64,000 bases of DNA from Luteibacter rhizovicinus DSM 16549 (GTDB taxonomy: Bacteria; Pseudomonadota; Gammaproteobacteria; Xanthomonadales; Rhodanobacteraceae), in NCBI RefSeq assembly GCF_001887595.1, contig NZ_CP017480.1, forward strand, positions 2,818,001-2,882,000, read 5' to 3'. The position numbers and the translations under genes are program-made. Shown piece by piece: positions 7,947 to 17,368 of the stretch. Positions within the stretch are counted from its first letter, which is position 1, and each line of letters begins with the position of its first letter. The notes under the pieces were generated by a model, which saw only the letters and a program-made list of their open reading frames with translations, did no database searches and had not been told where the DNA came from.

Positions 7947-10274
7947 TTGGCTTTCCTGAATCGTCTTGGCTCCATCCTGCGTGCCAGCTGGCCCTGGCTG
8001 CGCATTCCCTTCTGGCTCGTCATGGGCCTCGTGTTTGGCTTCCTTCTGCCCTACACGCTGATCCTCAATGCCCGCCTGCAGGATCGGTTCAACGACCTGG
8101 TGTTCGCGGTGCCGACGCGCGTCTACGCGCGACCGCTACCGCTGGAACCGGGCCGTGCCATGACCCCGGCCACCCTGGAGCTGGAACTCACCTTCGCCGG
8201 TTACACCACCGACGGCGCTGGCAAGGTGCAGGGCAGCTATGCGAAGAACGGCTCGCGCTTCCTCATCGCGTCGCGCGGCTATTCGGGTCCGGACGGCGGC
8301 GAGCTGCCGCATCGCCTACGTGTCAGCCTGGCTAACGGCCAGGTGGGCGCGATCGTCGACGACACGAACGACAAGCCGATCAAGGCCATCCACCTGGATC
8401 CCGCGCGCATCGCCACGCTTTACGGCGCGCAACAGGAAGAACGTCGCATCGTCCGCCTCGAAAACGTGCCGCCGCTGCTCGTGCAGGGCTTGCAGGCCGT
8501 GGAGGATCGCGACTTCAATCATCACATCGGCATCGACTTCTCCGCGATCGCGCGCGCCTCGCTGGCGAACCTGCGCGCCGGCCATGCCGTGCAGGGCGGT
8601 TCGACGCTGACCCAGCAGCTGGTGCGCAACCTGTTCCTCGACCGCAGCCAGAACATGATGCGCAAGGTGAACGAGGCGATCCTCTCGGTGTTGATGGAGG
8701 CGCATTACTCGAAGGGCCGCATCCTCGAGGCCTACGTCAACGAAGTGTTCCTCGGCCAGCAGGGCAGCCAGGCCGTGCATGGCTTTGCCGCCGGCGGCGA
8801 GTTCTTCTTCGGTCGTCGACTGGAAGATCTGAAGCCGCAGGAAATCGCCCTGCTTGTCGGCTTGGTCAAGGGGCCGAGCTATTACGATCCGCGGCGTTAC
8901 CCGGATCGCGCCCTGTCGCGGCGTAACCTCGTGCTGCAGCAGTTCCACGACACCGGGCTGCTCGACGATGCGCAAACCAAGGCCGCGCAAGCCACGCCGC
9001 TCGGCATCGCGGACAACGCACAGCTACCGCACAACCGTTTTCCTGCCTTCATGCAGCTGGTTCGTTCGCAGATCACGGCCGACTTCGACGAGGCCGCGCT
9101 GCGCGATGGCAGCTTGAGCATCTTCACCACCCTCGATCCGGCCGCCCAGCTGTACACCGAGCAGGCCATCCTGACCACGGCCAAGTCCCTGGGCAAGCGT
9201 GGTGCCGCCGCGCAGGCGGCGGCCGTGGTCACCGACGTCGCCACCGGCAGCGTGCTCGCCGTGGTCGGCTCGCGCGACCCGGGCGACCAGGGCTTCAACC
9301 GCGCGCTGGATGCCCGTCGGTCGATCGGTTCCCTGGTCAAGCCGCTGGTGTATCTGGTCGCGTGGTCGCAGCCGTCGAAGTGGTCGCTGGCTACGATCGT
9401 CGATGACACGCCGATCAATATGACCCAGCCCGACGGCAAGCCGTGGACGCCGCAGAACGACGACCATGAAATCCACGGCCAGGTGCCGATGCTCGACGCG
9501 CTGGTGCATTCCTGGAACCTCGCCACGGTGCATCTGGGCATCGAGGTCGGTGTGCCGCGGATCAAGGCCTTCCTCGAGTCCTTCGGCCTGCAGGACGTCA
9601 ATCCCAGTCCGTCGCTCCTGCTTGGCGCGATCGATCTGTCGCCGTTCCAGGTCGCCCAGCTCTACGAGTACATCGCCGCCGATGGCCATGCGCTGCCGCT
9701 GATCGCGGTGAGTGGCGTGATGGACAACAAGGGTCAGGCGATCAAGCGCTACGAGGTGAAAGGCGGGGAGGGCGAGTACCAGGCTGCCACGCGCCTGACC
9801 ACGTGGGCCATGCAGCAGGTGGTCAACAGCGGTACCGCCGCGGCTATCGGCAATTCGTCCCTGGGCTCGCTCCATGCGGCCGGCAAGACGGGCACCAGCG
9901 ACAGCCAGCGCGACAGCTGGTTTGCCGGCTTCACTGGCGAACACCTCGCCGTGGTCTGGATGGGACGCGACGATAACAAGCCCACCGGGCTATACGGCGC
10001 CACCGGCAGCATGCGCGTGTGGCAGGAGTTGTTCCGCAAGCTGCCCACGCGACCGCTGTCCGCCGCACCGGGCGATGGCCTCGAGATGGCCTGGGTGAAC
10101 CCGCAGACCGGCAAGCGCACCGACCCGTCGTGCCAGGGCGCGCGGCAGTTCCCCTTCGTGTCCGGTTACGTGCCGGATGCCGAGGAGGGCTGTTTCTGGC
10201 AGCAATTCAAGGGTATGTTCGGCGGCGGTGACGCCCAGCCGGCGTCGCCCGTTCCCAGTAATCCTACGGATTGA
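7947..10274 (+). CDS. mrcB: Bifunctional penicillin-binding protein 1b
   Basis: The 775-residue class A PBP polymerises and crosslinks peptidoglycan. It has one membrane helix (about residues 20-41), a UB2H-like region, and a GT51 transglycosylase with Glu186 in VEDRDF and the GGSTLTQQLVRN motif. The transpeptidase has S462-L-V-K465 (SxxK), S522-W-N524 (SxN) and K647-TGT. The start codon is TTG; no better-placed ATG or GTG precedes the conserved N-terminus. Length matches MrcB of related bacteria. A small TPR lipoprotein gene follows after 3 bases, and may act with the PBP as LpoB-type partners do elsewhere (inference). Confidence 0.95.
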   Translation: MAFLNRLGSILRASWPWLRIPFWLVMGLVFGFLLPYTLILNARLQDRFNDLVFAVPTRVYARPLPLEPGRAMTPATLELELTFAGYTTDGAGKVQGSYAKNGSRFLIASRGYSGPDGGELPHRLRVSLANGQVGAIVDDTNDKPIKAIHLDPARIATLYGAQQEERRIVRLENVPPLLVQGLQAVEDRDFNHHIGIDFSAIARASLANLRAGHAVQGGSTLTQQLVRNLFLDRSQNMMRKVNEAILSVLMEAHYSKGRILEAYVNEVFLGQQGSQAVHGFAAGGEFFFGRRLEDLKPQEIALLVGLVKGPSYYDPRRYPDRALSRRNLVLQQFHDTGLLDDAQTKAAQATPLGIADNAQLPHNRFPAFMQLVRSQITADFDEAALRDGSLSIFTTLDPAAQLYTEQAILTTAKSLGKRGAAAQAAAVVTDVATGSVLAVVGSRDPGDQGFNRALDARRSIGSLVKPLVYLVAWSQPSKWSLATIVDDTPINMTQPDGKPWTPQNDDHEIHGQVPMLDALVHSWNLATVHLGIEVGVPRIKAFLESFGLQDVNPSPSLLLGAIDLSPFQVAQLYEYIAADGHALPLIAVSGVMDNKGQAIKRYEVKGGEGEYQAATRLTTWAMQQVVNSGTAAAIGNSSLGSLHAAGKTGTSDSQRDSWFAGFTGEHLAVVWMGRDDNKPTGLYGATGSMRVWQELFRKLPTRPLSAAPGDGLEMAWVNPQTGKRTDPSCQGARQFPFVSGYVPDAEEGCFWQQFKGMFGGGDAQPASPVPSNPTD

Positions 10275-10277
10275 CCC

Positions 10278-10790
10278 ATGCATCGCCTTCGCTTTTGTGC
10301 CATCGCCGCCGTCGCGCTCGTCGCCGCGTGCAGCCAGCCCGCCCCGCCGCAGGCTACCCGTCCCAGCAAGCCCGCTTACGACATCGTCGCCCAGATCCGC
10401 GCCGCGGGTGAGCGCGAAAAGTCAGCGATCGAAGTCGCCCCGCTGCGCGATCCCGGCGTGCAGGGCCTGGAAAAGTCCGCCCAGGTGGATGAACAGGCCG
10501 GTCGCTATCCCGACGCGGACGCCAAGCTCGTGCAGGCCCTGAAGCTGGCGCCGCAGGCGCCGGAGCTGATCCAGGATCGCGCCGAAGTGGCTGTTCGCAT
10601 GCAGAACTTCCCGCTGGCCGAGCAGCTCTCCAGGCAGTCCTTCGAGATGGGCCCGAAGTCGGGCAGCCTGTGCGCACGCAACTGGCAGACGATTTACGAG
10701 ATGCGCATGCAGGCCAATGACCAGGCACAGGCCATGGCAGCTCGGGCGGAAGTCGGTAAGTGCCATATCGCGGGCCCGAACCGGTTCTAA
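10278..10790 (+). CDS. TPR-like lipoprotein downstream of mrcB
   Basis: The 170-residue protein has a signal peptide ending in the lipobox LVAAC (Cys18). A Pro-rich linker and helical TPR-like segments follow, such as YPDADAKLVQALKLAPQAPEL. It starts 3 bases after the mrcB stop, so the two are surely co-transcribed. Position and build suggest an outer-membrane accessory of PBP1b, but it has no recognisable LpoB fold. That role is an inference. Confidence 0.8.
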   Translation: MHRLRFCAIAAVALVAACSQPAPPQATRPSKPAYDIVAQIRAAGEREKSAIEVAPLRDPGVQGLEKSAQVDEQAGRYPDADAKLVQALKLAPQAPELIQDRAEVAVRMQNFPLAEQLSRQSFEMGPKSGSLCARNWQTIYEMRMQANDQAQAMAARAEVGKCHIAGPNRF

Positions 10791-10807
10791 TCGGACCGGT
10801 GCCTTGC

Positions 10808-10930
10808 GTGGGAGCCGATTTGTCGGCGACAGGGTGCTTGCCGCGAGCCCCGAATCGCCGCTGAAGCGGCTCCCACAAAGAGCCGGCTTCCACGACCCGG
10901 CTTCCACCGCGAAGCCGCTTCAACGGCTCC
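10808..10930. repeat. REP cluster between mrcB operon and hemE
   Basis: A facing pair (GGGAGCCGATTTGTCGGCGA at 10810 and CGCCGCTGAAGCGGCTCCCA near 10856) is followed by a decayed third unit AAGCCGCTTCAACGGCTCCG near 10912. The third unit reaches into the 3' end of hemE. Genes on both sides converge here. Confidence 0.8.
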
Positions 10931-11993
10931 GAATCACCCGGCCGTGCTCGTGCACGGTATCGACCAGCACCTTCACGTTCTCGGGATCGACCTCGGGCGT
11001 GATGCCGTGGCCGAGGTTGAACACATGACCGGGGTGGTTGCCGAAGTCGTCCAGGACCGCGCGGGCTTCGCGTGCCACGATCTCGGGCGAGGCGCGTAGC
11101 ACGGCGGGATCGAGGTTGCCCTGCAGGGCGACACGGTCGCCGACGCGACGGCGGGCTTCGCCGATGTCGATGGTCCAGTCCACGCCCAGGCCGGTGCAGC
11201 CGGTGTCGGCGAGGGCTTCGAGCTGGCCGCTGGCGCCCTTGGAGAACAGGATGACCGGCAGGTCGCGGCTGACCGGGTCGGCCTTCAGTGCGTCGACCAC
11301 CTGCGCCATGTAGTGCAGCGAGAACGCCTTGAAGGGTGCCGGGCCGAGCAGGCCGCCCCACGTGTCGAAAATCATCAGTGCCTGCGCGCCGGCATGCGCC
11401 TGCGCGATCAGGTAGGCGGCGACCGAACGCGCCACGGTGTCGAGCAGGTGGTGGGCGAGTGCCGGCTCGTTCCAGGCGAGTGCCTTGACCCGCGCGAAAT
11501 CGCGCGAACCTTCGCCCTCGACCATGTAGCAGGCCAGCGTCCACGGGCTGCCGGAGAAGCCGATCAGCGGGACGCGGCCGTCGAGTTCCTTGCGGATCAG
11601 GCGGACCGCGTCCATCACGTAGCGCAGTTCGCCATCCATGTCGGGAACGACGAGTTTTTCGATCGACGCGGCATCGCGCAGCGGGCGTTCGAAGCGCGGG
11701 CCTTCGCCCTGGGCGAACGACAGGCCGAGGCCCATCGCGTCTGGAATCGTCAGGATGTCCGAAAACAGGATGGCCGCGTCCAGATCGAACCGGACCAGCG
11801 GCTGCAAGGTCACTTCGCAGGCGAACTCGGGGTTGGTTGCCAGGCCCATGAAGCTGCCGGCACGGCCGCGCGTGGCGCGGTACTCCGGCAGGTAGCGGCC
11901 CGCCTGGCGCATCACCCAGATCGGCGTGGTGTCGGTCGGCTCGCGGCGCAGTGCGCGGAGGAAACGGTCGTTGCGGAGGACGTCAGCGGCCAT
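10920..11993 (-). CDS. hemE: Uroporphyrinogen decarboxylase (HemE)
   Basis: The 357-residue enzyme converts uroporphyrinogen III to coproporphyrinogen III in heme synthesis. Signatures are [17 protein letters not shown] near residue 22-38 (substrate-binding arginines), the catalytic Asp in [15 protein letters not shown], and [16 protein letters not shown]. The C-terminal [17 protein letters not shown] is typical of the family. It overlaps the preceding WGR-domain gene by 11 bases. It lies at the 3' end of an aroK-aroB-WGR-hemE run. Confidence 0.97.
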   Translation of the reverse strand: MAADVLRNDRFLRALRREPTDTTPIWVMRQAGRYLPEYRATRGRAGSFMGLATNPEFACEVTLQPLVRFDLDAAILFSDILTIPDAMGLGLSFAQGEGPRFERPLRDAASIEKLVVPDMDGELRYVMDAVRLIRKELDGRVPLIGFSGSPWTLACYMVEGEGSRDFARVKALAWNEPALAHHLLDTVARSVAAYLIAQAHAGAQALMIFDTWGGLLGPAPFKAFSLHYMAQVVDALKADPVSRDLPVILFSKGASGQLEALADTGCTGLGVDWTIDIGEARRRVGDRVALQGNLDPAVLRASPEIVAREARAVLDDFGNHPGHVFNLGHGITPEVDPENVKVLVDTVHEHGRVIRSR

Positions 11994-12246
11994 GCGCCGA
12001 CTCCTGACCCTGGCTGAACATCACTTTGAATCCTTTTTTGATCTGCGCGTCGCGCGCTTTCTCGAAGGCGGCCTGCGCGGCGTCGCGTTCGAGGTAGACC
12101 TCACGCTTGAGTGTCGTCTTGCCGCCCTGCACGCCGCTTTCGCGGTACAGGGTCCAGCCGCCGAGGAGGTCCTGCTCCAGCGTGATCTGGACGAAACGGG
12201 GCGCTTCCGTCACCGCTTCGGGCATGGTTTGCATGTAGATCCGCAT
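11983..12246 (-). CDS. Small WGR-domain protein
   Basis: The 87-residue protein has the WGR-type core [26 protein letters not shown] followed by a short helix. WGR domains occur with nucleic-acid enzymes (for example PARP) and as free small proteins in Xanthomonadales. The ATG starting [12 protein letters not shown] is chosen; the longer frame reads into low-complexity residues and crosses the intergenic region before aroB. The 11-base overlap with hemE shows co-translation. Function unknown. Confidence 0.8.
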   Translation of the reverse strand: MRIYMQTMPEAVTEAPRFVQITLEQDLLGGWTLYRESGVQGGKTTLKREVYLERDAAQAAFEKARDAQIKKGFKVMFSQGQESAHGR

Positions 12247-12313
12247 CAAACGATCCGGGCTGGCGCAGGGCCGATCATTGTAGGTGGTCGCTCCAGGGTA
12301 CGCACGGTATGCG

Positions 12314-13381
12314 TCAATCGAGCACGGCCAGGACGTCCGCATCACGCACGCCGGAGACGATTTCCGCATGCCCGATCCCGCGCCAGAGGATCAGGCGCAG
12401 CGTCCCCGCCGTGTTTTTCTTGTCCAGGCGCATGAGGTCGAGCAGGCGACTGGCGGCATGTTCGCGCGATGGCGTGGTAGGCAGGCCGAGACGTTCGAGC
12501 AGCCGGGTGAGGCGTTGCGTGTCGTCAGCGGCGGCCATGCCGAGCTTCTCCGACAGTCGCGCGGCCAGGACCATGCCGATGGCGACACCTTCGCCATGCA
12601 GGATCTCGCTGTAGTTGCCCGCTGTCTCCAGCGCATGACCGAAGGTGTGGCCGAGGTTGAGCAAGGCGCGCTCGCCCTGCTCGGTTTCGTCGCGCGCGAC
12701 CACGCCTGCCTTGTAGCGGCATTTGCGCGCGATCGCCTCGATCAGGATGGTGGGATCGCGCGCGGCCAGGGCATCGGCATGCGTTTCCAGCCAGGCGAAA
12801 AAGGCGGGATCGCCGATGGCGGCGCCTTTGACGATTTCCGCCAGGCCGGCGCGATATTCGCGCTGGGGCAGGGTGGCGAGGACGTCCACATCCGCGACGA
12901 CGGCGCGCGGCTGGTGGAAGGCCCCGGCGAGATTCTTCCCGGCGGGCAGGTTTACGCCGGTCTTGCCGCCGACGGACGAATCGACCATGGCCAGCAGGGT
13001 GGTGGGTACCTGGATGAAGTCGATCCCACGCATCCAGCACGCGGCGGCAAAGCCGGCGAGGTCGCCGACCACACCGCCACCGAGGGCGATCACGCAGGCG
13101 TCTCGCGTAGCGCCGAGTTCGCCGAGGGCTTCGAGGACACGCCCGACGTTGGCGAAGGTCTTGTGGGTTTCGCCGTCGTCGATGAGGTAGGACGACCAGG
13201 TCAGGCCTTCAAGGCCTTTTGTCAGCGCGGCAAGGTAGAGCGGCGCGACCGTGGTGTTGCTGACCACCAGCACATGCCGTCCGCGAATTCTGGCACGCCA
13301 GCGCGCGTTGTCGGCAATCAGGCCGGGGCCGATCCAGACGCTGTAATCGCGGCCGGCAAGTGCGACGTGGACGGTTTCCAT
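12314..13381 (-). CDS. aroB: 3-dehydroquinate synthase (AroB)
   Basis: The 355-residue NAD- and metal-dependent enzyme performs step 2 of the shikimate pathway. It shows the NAD-binding [18 protein letters not shown] and [17 protein letters not shown] regions. Next are the substrate loop [21 protein letters not shown] and the metal site [13 protein letters not shown]. Its ATG overlaps the aroK stop by one base (TGATG), so the two are coupled. Confidence 0.97.
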   Translation of the reverse strand: METVHVALAGRDYSVWIGPGLIADNARWRARIRGRHVLVVSNTTVAPLYLAALTKGLEGLTWSSYLIDDGETHKTFANVGRVLEALGELGATRDACVIALGGGVVGDLAGFAAACWMRGIDFIQVPTTLLAMVDSSVGGKTGVNLPAGKNLAGAFHQPRAVVADVDVLATLPQREYRAGLAEIVKGAAIGDPAFFAWLETHADALAARDPTILIEAIARKCRYKAGVVARDETEQGERALLNLGHTFGHALETAGNYSEILHGEGVAIGMVLAARLSEKLGMAAADDTQRLTRLLERLGLPTTPSREHAASRLLDLMRLDKKNTAGTLRLILWRGIGHAEIVSGVRDADVLAVLD

Positions 13382-13920
13382 CAGTGGCGTTTCCAGTGGC
13401 GGTCGAGGAGGGCAATGGCCCGGGGCGCGGCGTCGTCGACGCCTTCGTGCCGACCACGGAAGATCAGGTCGGCGATTTCCTCGTAGAGGTGATTGCGATC
13501 GTGGGCGAGGTGCTCCAGCCGGCCACGGCGGTCGTCGCCGGCGATCATCGGGCGCACGCGATCGTGCTGGAGTCGGTCGAGTTGTTCCTCCACGTCGACA
13601 CCGAGCATGAAGACGGTGCCGCGGCTCATGAGGATCTCGCGGTTTTCAGGGGCTACCACGGCGCCCGCGCCGGTGGCGAGCACGATGCCGTTGCGCAGAC
13701 TAAACTCGTCCAGGTGCGCGCGTTCGCGCGCCCGGAAACCCGCCTCGCCTTCGTTTTCGAAGATCGCGGCGATCGTCGTGCCGCAGCGTGCCTCGATTTC
13801 CACGTCGAGGTCGACGAAAGGCAGGCCATAGTGCGCCGCGAGGCGCTGTCCGATCGTGGTCTTGCCGGCCCCCGTGGGGCCGACCAGGAACAGGTTGGGC
13901 GAAGGATTCATCGCACCCAT
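13381..13920 (-). CDS. aroK: Shikimate kinase (AroK)
   Basis: The 179-residue P-loop kinase has Walker [12 protein letters not shown], the shikimate-binding [11 protein letters not shown] and [11 protein letters not shown] segments, and the GAGAVV loop. It phosphorylates shikimate at step 5 of aromatic synthesis. Two in-frame ATGs (positions 1 and 4) are possible starts; neither has a strong ribosome site. The start region overlaps that of the divergent epimerase gene, so the promoter of each gene must lie inside the other's coding sequence. Confidence 0.96.
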   Translation of the reverse strand: MGAMNPSPNLFLVGPTGAGKTTIGQRLAAHYGLPFVDLDVEIEARCGTTIAAIFENEGEAGFRARERAHLDEFSLRNGIVLATGAGAVVAPENREILMSRGTVFMLGVDVEEQLDRLQHDRVRPMIAGDDRRGRLEHLAHDRNHLYEEIADLIFRGRHEGVDDAAPRAIALLDRHWKRH

Positions 13921-14761
13921 GCTAGCAATAAGCTATCCGCAGAAGAACGAGACCGTGCTGATCGCCGGCGCCGGCGATGTCGGTATCCGTGCGGCCCGAC
14001 GTCTCGTGGCGCAAGGGAAGCAGGTTTTCGCCCTGCGTCGCCGTGAGGTCGCGCCGGACCCGTCGATACGCTGGCTGCGCGGTGACCTGACCCGTCCCGA
14101 CACCTTGCGCGGCCTGCCGCAGGTCGATGCGGTGGTTTTTGCGCCCACGCCCGACGCCCGCGACGAGGCGGCCTACCGTGCGGTGTTTGTCGACGGACTG
14201 CGCTACCTCATCGATGCGCTTCCGGCGCCACCGAGCCGCACGGTGTTCGTCTCCTCGACGGCCGTCTATGGCGAGCATGCCGGCGAGTGGGTCGATGAAG
14301 CCACGCCCACCGATCCTCCCGGATTCAACGGACGTGTTCTGGTCGAAGCGGAGGATTGGCTGGCATCGCGTGGTGTCGGCGGCATTTCCTTGCGACTGGC
14401 GGGCCTCTATGGCCCAGGCAGAACCCAATTGCTCGAACGGCTTCGCGAGGGCAAGGTCTCCGTGCCACGCGGGCGTCGCGTTTTCGCCAATCGCATCCAT
14501 GTCGACGATGCGGCAGCGGCGATCGCGCACCTGCTGTCGCTGGACGTGCACGAGTCACTTTATGTCGGCGTCGACGATACGCCGTTGCCGATCGACGAAC
14601 TCTACGACTATCTCGCCGGCCTGCTTGGCGCCGTGCCACCGCTCGACGGTCCACCCGCAGCTGGCATCGGCAACAAGCGGATGTCCAATGCGCGGCTGCG
14701 TGCCACAGGATTCAAGTGCCGGTGGCCCGATGCGCGCATGGGTTACGCCGCACTTTTGTAG
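13919..14761 (+). CDS. YeeZ-like NAD(P)-dependent epimerase/reductase
   Basis: The 280-residue Rossmann protein has the nucleotide motif VLIAGAGDVGIRAARRL, the segment RTVFVSSTAVYGEHAGEWVDE with serine and tyrosine of the SDR active site, and LRLAGLYGPGRTQLLERL. It resembles the YeeZ group of SDR-like proteins of unknown substrate. The ATG at 13919 is chosen; an in-frame GTG 36 bases downstream would remove the overlap with aroK and is a real alternative. A REP pair follows its stop. Confidence 0.78.
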   Translation: MLAISYPQKNETVLIAGAGDVGIRAARRLVAQGKQVFALRRREVAPDPSIRWLRGDLTRPDTLRGLPQVDAVVFAPTPDARDEAAYRAVFVDGLRYLIDALPAPPSRTVFVSSTAVYGEHAGEWVDEATPTDPPGFNGRVLVEAEDWLASRGVGGISLRLAGLYGPGRTQLLERLREGKVSVPRGRRVFANRIHVDDAAAAIAHLLSLDVHESLYVGVDDTPLPIDELYDYLAGLLGAVPPLDGPPAAGIGNKRMSNARLRATGFKCRWPDARMGYAALL

Positions 14762-14768
14762 CGCGCTG

Positions 14769-14853
14769 TTGTGGGAGCCGATTCATCGGCGATTGAGTGC
14801 TTGCACAACCTGGCCCGCTGCCGCGGGATCGCCGATGAATCGGCTCCTACAAG
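14769..14853. repeat. REP palindrome pair between convergent genes
   Basis: GGGAGCCGATTCATCGGCGA starts near 14773 and the inverse unit CGCCGATGAATCGGCTCC lies near 14831. Between them is a short GC-rich stem (CCCGCTGCCGCGGG). It lies between the ends of the epimerase and kinase genes, and overlaps the kinase stop by a few bases. Confidence 0.85.
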
Positions 14854-15671
14854 GGCGGGGTGTCTCGATTCGGGTCGAGGGTCAGGACCAGGTCGGCTTT
14901 CGCGGGTAACGTCGCCAGCGCATGCCGGCTGAGGCGTTCGTAGTGCTGGAGAAAGCGTGCCATCTCGTCTTCGTCCATCGCTTGCGGCTCGCCCCGGGCG
15001 CGAAGCGGCCACTCGGCTTCGTCGCGCCATCGCGTGACGACATCCCACGATGGCGCCTGGAGCAGCACGAGCGCATCGAGACGACGCCAGACCGAAAGAT
15101 AATCGGCGAGTTTGGTGTTGACCCATTGGCGCCAGATCCCTTCGGGATCGTCCTCGCGCTCCAGCGCGTTGATCGGCTCGATCGCGTCGGCGTCCGACTG
15201 CGGTTCGAGGCCCAGGCACCAGCCTTCGAGGATCACCAGCATGGGTGGTTGCGGGACTTCGGGCCACAGCGCCGCTGGGTAGCGGTCGTCCTGACCCTTG
15301 TCGAAGCGTGGGATGGACACGGGCCGCTCAGGCGCCGCCTTGTCGAGCGCGTCCAGGGTGGAAGCGAGCAAGGCCAGATCGTGGGTCCCCGGAACCCCGC
15401 GGGTACGCAGCAGCGGATGGACCTCGCGGGCCAGCGCCTCGCGCTCGGCGCGGGTCAGGTACACATCGTCCAGCGACAGGGCGACGGCGGACCAGCCGCG
15501 TTCCCTGGCGGCCTCGATCAGCGCCGCGGCCAGCGTACTCTTGCCGCTGCCCTGCAAGCCGGAGACGCCCAGGATGAACGGTGTCGAGGCATGCCCGATC
15601 GCCGCGGCGAAACGCCCCAGGACCCGTTCGGCGAGCGTGATAGCATCGGGTGATTCCATACCGGCAAGCAT
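14847..15671 (-). CDS. P-loop kinase, D-glycerate 3-kinase-like
   Basis: The 274-residue protein has Walker A GVSGLQGSGKSTLA near residue 35-48, then SLDDVYLTRAEREALA and RGVPGTHDLALL. The segments FDKGQDDRYP and VILEGWCLGL follow. This order matches the plant-type D-glycerate 3-kinase / YggC-like family related to uridine and pantothenate kinases. Probable reaction is glycerate to 3-phosphoglycerate. A second in-frame ATG (MESPDAI) 12 bases downstream is equally plausible. It is divergent from pdxH with a 9-base gap. Confidence 0.82.
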   Translation of the reverse strand: MLAGMESPDAITLAERVLGRFAAAIGHASTPFILGVSGLQGSGKSTLAAALIEAARERGWSAVALSLDDVYLTRAEREALAREVHPLLRTRGVPGTHDLALLASTLDALDKAAPERPVSIPRFDKGQDDRYPAALWPEVPQPPMLVILEGWCLGLEPQSDADAIEPINALEREDDPEGIWRQWVNTKLADYLSVWRRLDALVLLQAPSWDVVTRWRDEAEWPLRARGEPQAMDEDEMARFLQHYERLSRHALATLPAKADLVLTLDPNRDTPPL

Positions 15672-15680
15672 AGCCTACCC

Positions 15681-16268
15681 ATGCTGACTCCCGAGATCCT
15701 CGACACATTCCGCGGCCTGCTCGACGAAGCGAAGGCCAGTGGCGATCGCGAACCGACCGCCATGAACCTCGCCACACTAGATGCCGACGGCCGCGTGCAT
15801 TCACGCATCGTGCTACTCAAGCACATCGATGAGAACGGGCTGGGTTTCTTCACCAACTATGAAAGCGCGAAAGCCGGCGAGATGGCCGCGCACGACCAGG
15901 TCGCGGTGTGCTTCCACTGGAAGCAGATTCGTGACGGTATCCAGGTGCGTTTCGAAGGCCGTGTGAGCAAGGCCAGCGCGGCCGAGTCGGATGCGTATTT
16001 CGTGCGTCGCCAGCGCGGCAGCCAGATCGGTGCGTGGGCGTCGAAGCAGAGCCAGGAACTGCCGGACCGGCAGACCTTCGAAGACCGCGTGGCGCATTTC
16101 GAGAAGGAATTCGATGGACGTGACGTGCCGCGTCCGCCGCACTGGGGCGGCTACATCCTCAAGCCCGATCGCGTGGAGTTCTGGTACGGCGCCGAGTTCC
16201 GCCTGCACGAACGCATCGTGCACGCCGAACACGATACGCAGTGGACGAGCCGCCTGCTTTATCCCTGA
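15681..16268 (+). CDS. pdxH: Pyridoxamine 5'-phosphate oxidase (PdxH)
   Basis: The 195-residue FMN enzyme oxidises pyridoxamine/pyridoxine phosphate to PLP. It shows the FMN-binding NLATLDADGRVHSRIVLLKHIDENGLGFFTNYES region, the segment VCFHWKQI, and the C-terminal signature WGGYILKPDRVEFWYGAEFRLHER with RLHER at the PLP site. It is followed after 13 bases by yjbQ. Confidence 0.96.
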   Translation: MLTPEILDTFRGLLDEAKASGDREPTAMNLATLDADGRVHSRIVLLKHIDENGLGFFTNYESAKAGEMAAHDQVAVCFHWKQIRDGIQVRFEGRVSKASAAESDAYFVRRQRGSQIGAWASKQSQELPDRQTFEDRVAHFEKEFDGRDVPRPPHWGGYILKPDRVEFWYGAEFRLHERIVHAEHDTQWTSRLLYP

Positions 16269-16281
16269 CCCGGAGTTCGCG

Positions 16282-16722
16282 ATGAGCCGCGCCCAGCCTG
16301 TTCAGCACATCGCTCAGACCACCTTCACCGTGCACACGCGCGGGCGGTCGCTGATCGAGATCACCGACCGCCTCGCCGACGCGGTGGCGGCCAGCGGCGT
16401 GGCGACGGGTATCGCGCACGTGTTCGTCCAACACACCAGCGCGTCGCTGCTCATCGGCGAAAACGCCGACCCGACGGTCGTCGCCGACCTCGAACGTTTC
16501 TTCGCGCGGCTGGTGCCCGATGGCGATCCGCTGTTTCGCCATCAGGACGAAGGCCCGGACGACATGCCGGCGCATGTGCGCGCCGTACTTACCGGTGTTT
16601 CGCTGTCGGTCCCGGTGCACAGCGGACGCCCCTTGCTGGGTACGTGGCAGGGCGTGTTCCTTTACGAGCATCGCCACGAAGCGCACCAGCGCAAGATCAC
16701 GGTGACGATATCGGGCCACTGA
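16282..16722 (+). CDS. YjbQ/UPF0047 family protein
   Basis: The 146-residue protein shows the family core HVFVQHTSASLLIGENADP, DDMPAHVRAVLTG and GRPLLGTWQGVFLYEHR. Members have thiamin-phosphate-synthase-like activity in vitro and an unsettled role. The gene follows pdxH by 13 bases, so the pair is likely co-transcribed; both can be tied to vitamin B cofactors. Its last 26 bases overlap the 3' end of the opposing marC gene. Confidence 0.9.
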   Translation: MSRAQPVQHIAQTTFTVHTRGRSLIEITDRLADAVAASGVATGIAHVFVQHTSASLLIGENADPTVVADLERFFARLVPDGDPLFRHQDEGPDDMPAHVRAVLTGVSLSVPVHSGRPLLGTWQGVFLYEHRHEAHQRKITVTISGH

Positions 16723-17368
16723 TAGCGGGTGTGAGGGCCAGCATCTGGTAACCGAAGATCATCATCTGCACCGACAGGCCCACGGTGAGCGAGCCGATCA
16801 CCGTACCGAACAGCTTGAAGGGCAATGGCCCGATGCTCCGCACGATCGGTCCGGAAAACAGCATCGCCAGCAGGTGGAGGACCATCACCAGGATGAGCAT
16901 GCCGACCACGCCCATCGTGCGCTCCGTGCTGTGACTGGAAGCGAGCAGGATGATGAGGCCGGCAAGACCGTACGGCGTCACGATCATCGGCACGGCGAGA
17001 TCGAAGGCACTGGGCGCAGACGGATGCGCCGGCACCGCGCCCTCGGGCACCGGATGCGGGACAGCACTGGACGTGTACTGCTCCAGCACCGTGCGCAGCG
17101 AGACGAGAAGAAAGATCAGGCCGCCGGCAAGAAGCATGGCCGGCACCGATATCTGCCAGCTGCGCTGTAACGAAAGGCCGAGAAAGCCGCCGATCAAGAC
17201 CGCCACCGTGGCCAGGAGGGCCGTCTTCAAGGCCAGGCTGCGGCGTGTCGCGGCGTCGAAAGATTGCATGCGCGCGTAGTAGGCCAGCGGGGTCTTCAAC
17301 GGCGGCCCCATGACGACGAAGAGCAGGGTGAACACTTGCGCAAGGCTGAGTAAAGGCGTGGCATTCAC
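16697..17368 (-). CDS. MarC-family integral membrane protein
   Basis: The 223-residue protein has six predicted hydrophobic helices. The MarC hallmarks are FVVMGPPLKTPLAYYARM near the N-terminus and PMIVTPYGLAGLIILLAS in the second half. The start is GTG, overlapping the FGE gene's stop by 4 bases (GTGA), so it is translated after it. The MarC family has no settled function. It ends antisense within yjbQ. It marks the left edge of the envelope/signalling island. Confidence 0.88.
   Translation of the reverse strand: MNATPLLSLAQVFTLLFVVMGPPLKTPLAYYARMQSFDAATRRSLALKTALLATVAVLIGGFLGLSLQRSWQISVPAMLLAGGLIFLLVSLRTVLEQYTSSAVPHPVPEGAVPAHPSAPSAFDLAVPMIVTPYGLAGLIILLASSHSTERTMGVVGMLILVMVLHLLAMLFSGPIVRSIGPLPFKLFGTVIGSLTVGLSVQMMIFGYQMLALTPAISGPISSP

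Noticed and set aside
11313..12017. A 234-residue gene antisense to hemE
   Set aside because: High-GC third-position shadow of hemE; no coherent domain, and hemE is unambiguous.
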